This document shows positions 6,479 to 7,301 of a stretch of 7,301 nt of DNA, piece after piece (the first letter of the stretch is position 1; each line of letters starts with the position of its first letter). The DNA comes from an uncultured Desulfovibrionaceae bacterium. Lineage in GTDB: Bacteria > Desulfobacterota > Desulfovibrionia > Desulfovibrionales > Desulfovibrionaceae. The stretch is from the NCBI GenBank assembly GCA_947074125.1, contig CAMTOM010000068.1:1-7301 (forward strand). Direction: 5' to 3'. Below the pieces are notes generated by a model. That model searched no databases and had not been told where the DNA came from. It saw nothing but the letters and a program-made list of their open reading frames with translations. Made by a program: the position numbers and the translations under genes.

Positions 6479-7301
6479 ATGAATATGGAGCCAGATACCG
6501 TCACACCCCTGAAAAATACCCTTCGGGCATGGCTTGATCATTTGATCGCTGAGCGTCGTCTTTCATTGCATACTGTGCAGGCATATACTTTTGATCTTGA
6601 AAATTTTTTTCTTTTCCTGGAAGAACTTGGCTTATCTTCGCTCGCCGAACTGGATGAACAGAATCTTTTTCTTTATTTAGCATGGCTACGCGGACGTAAA
6701 AATGCCGGACGTACGCTTTCCCGCCACATTTCTTCTTTACGTGGTTTTTTTGCCTTTGCTGTTGATGAGGGAATACTGGCGGAAAATCCCTGCTTTTTTC
6801 TTGAAAATCCCAAACTGCCGCAAACCCTGCCCTCTGTCCTTTCTCGTGAGGAAATGGCGAAAATTCTTTCTTTGCCAGATTGTCAAGAAAAATCGGGTTT
6901 TCGTGATCGCTGTATGCTGGAGCTTTTGTACGCGGCTGGTCTTCGAGTCTCTGAATTATGTGCCATGAAAGCGCTGGATGTGGATATGCAGCGCGGGCTG
7001 GTACGTATCTTTGGTAAAGGTTCAAAAGACCGCCTTGTTCCTCTCCATCCACTGGCTCTTCGTATTCTTGAAGAGTACCTTCGTAACTGGCGCAATCTTT
7101 TTTCTCCCCAGACAGATGCGTTATTTATCAACCGTTCTGTCAACCAGCTCACACGCCAGTACACATGGAAACTGGTTAAAAAATATGCTTTGGAGCCAGG
7201 ACTTGCCCGTAATATTTCACCCCATACTTTCCGCCATCCCTTTCTGACCCCCCTTCCATTCGGGGGGCCCGTTCTTACCGTTGCTGAACTGCTTTTGGCC
7301 A
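6479..7301 (+). CDS. xerD: XerD-like site-specific tyrosine recombinase, 3' end cut by window edge
   Basis: XerC/XerD recombinases resolve chromosome dimers at dif sites. The 274 residues seen comprise the SAM-like N-terminal DNA-binding domain (about 12-110, with AERRLSLHTVQAYTFDL) and most of the catalytic domain. Catalytic R156 (AAGLRVSEL), K180 (FGKGSKDRLVPL) and H249-x-x-R252 (ISPHTFRH) are visible. The second histidine and the tyrosine would lie past the edge. ENPKLPQTLP and RDRCMLELLYAAGLRVSEL are closer to XerD than XerC. From residue 254 the sequence departs sharply from the family (HPFLTPLPFGG where HSFATHLL is usual), probably sequence error. The start may be ATG 6479 or ATG 6485; neither has an ideal ribosome site. 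The gene is divergent from the cbi operon and probably unrelated in function. No attachment site, tRNA or phage gene supports an integrase instead. Confidence 0.88.
   Translation, partial: MNMEPDTVTPLKNTLRAWLDHLIAERRLSLHTVQAYTFDLENFFLFLEELGLSSLAELDEQNLFLYLAWLRGRKNAGRTLSRHISSLRGFFAFAVDEGILAENPCFFLENPKLPQTLPSVLSREEMAKILSLPDCQEKSGFRDRCMLELLYAAGLRVSELCAMKALDVDMQRGLVRIFGKGSKDRLVPLHPLALRILEEYLRNWRNLFSPQTDALFINRSVNQLTRQYTWKLVKKYALEPGLARNISPHTFRHPFLTPLPFGGPVLTVAELLLA

Noticed and set aside
6501..7052. A 183-codon minus-strand open frame opposite xerD.
   Set aside because: It is the mirror of a gene with clear recombinase motifs and has no domain or ribosome site of its own.
6479..7301. Phage or genomic-island integrase marking a mobile element.
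   Set aside because: Size, N-terminal domain and motifs fit the housekeeping XerD type; no tRNA, direct repeats, excisionase or phage genes are present.
1..7301. CRISPR arrays, insertion sequences, tRNA or rRNA genes.
   Set aside because: No regularly spaced repeats, terminal inverted repeats with transposase, or RNA-gene signatures were seen on either strand.

Overview
The window is almost entirely one minus-strand operon for the early, anaerobic (cobalt-first) half of cobalamin biosynthesis. A divergent plus-strand XerD-type tyrosine recombinase lies at the right edge. The exported CbiK-type cobaltochelatase, the CbiF-CbiG fusion, the cobalamin riboswitch and the moderate G+C (about half by eye) suggest a Desulfovibrio-like sulfate reducer or a relative (Desulfovibrionaceae). 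That assignment is inference from gene content; no taxonomic marker is present.

Layout, read in the operon's direction (right to left): a putative promoter near 6430-6457; a well-conserved cobalamin riboswitch at 6160-6315; a short expression platform whose last hairpin (6092-6113) runs into the Shine-Dalgarno sequence; cbiK with an N-terminal export signal (5179-6081); cbiL (4449-5147); an uncharacterised multi-pass membrane protein that overlaps the cbiL stop (3145-4452); cbiC (2426-3070); cbiD (1332-2423, 2 bases after cbiC); and a cbiF-cbiG fusion (38-1264) whose CbiG part stops after the N-terminal domain. The operon probably continues past the left edge. To the right, xerD starts near 6479 on the plus strand and runs off the window before its catalytic tyrosine.

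How the genes work together: CbiK inserts Co2+ into sirohydrochlorin, apparently outside the cytoplasm. CbiL methylates C20 of the product. The C17 methyltransferase step (CbiH) is not in the window. CbiF methylates C11, CbiG opens the delta-lactone, CbiD methylates C1, and CbiC later moves the C11 methyl to C12 to give cobyrinate. Adenosylcobalamin binding the leader would switch the operon off, most likely at translation of cbiK.

Most worth following up are the membrane protein, which is built from two similar halves and sits between an exported chelatase and a cytoplasmic methyltransferase, and the riboswitch platform. Both outer ends of the window carry oddities in conserved motifs (CbiG stop and His-to-Pro near the left, degraded XerD motifs near the right). 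These may be sequencing errors at contig ends rather than biology.
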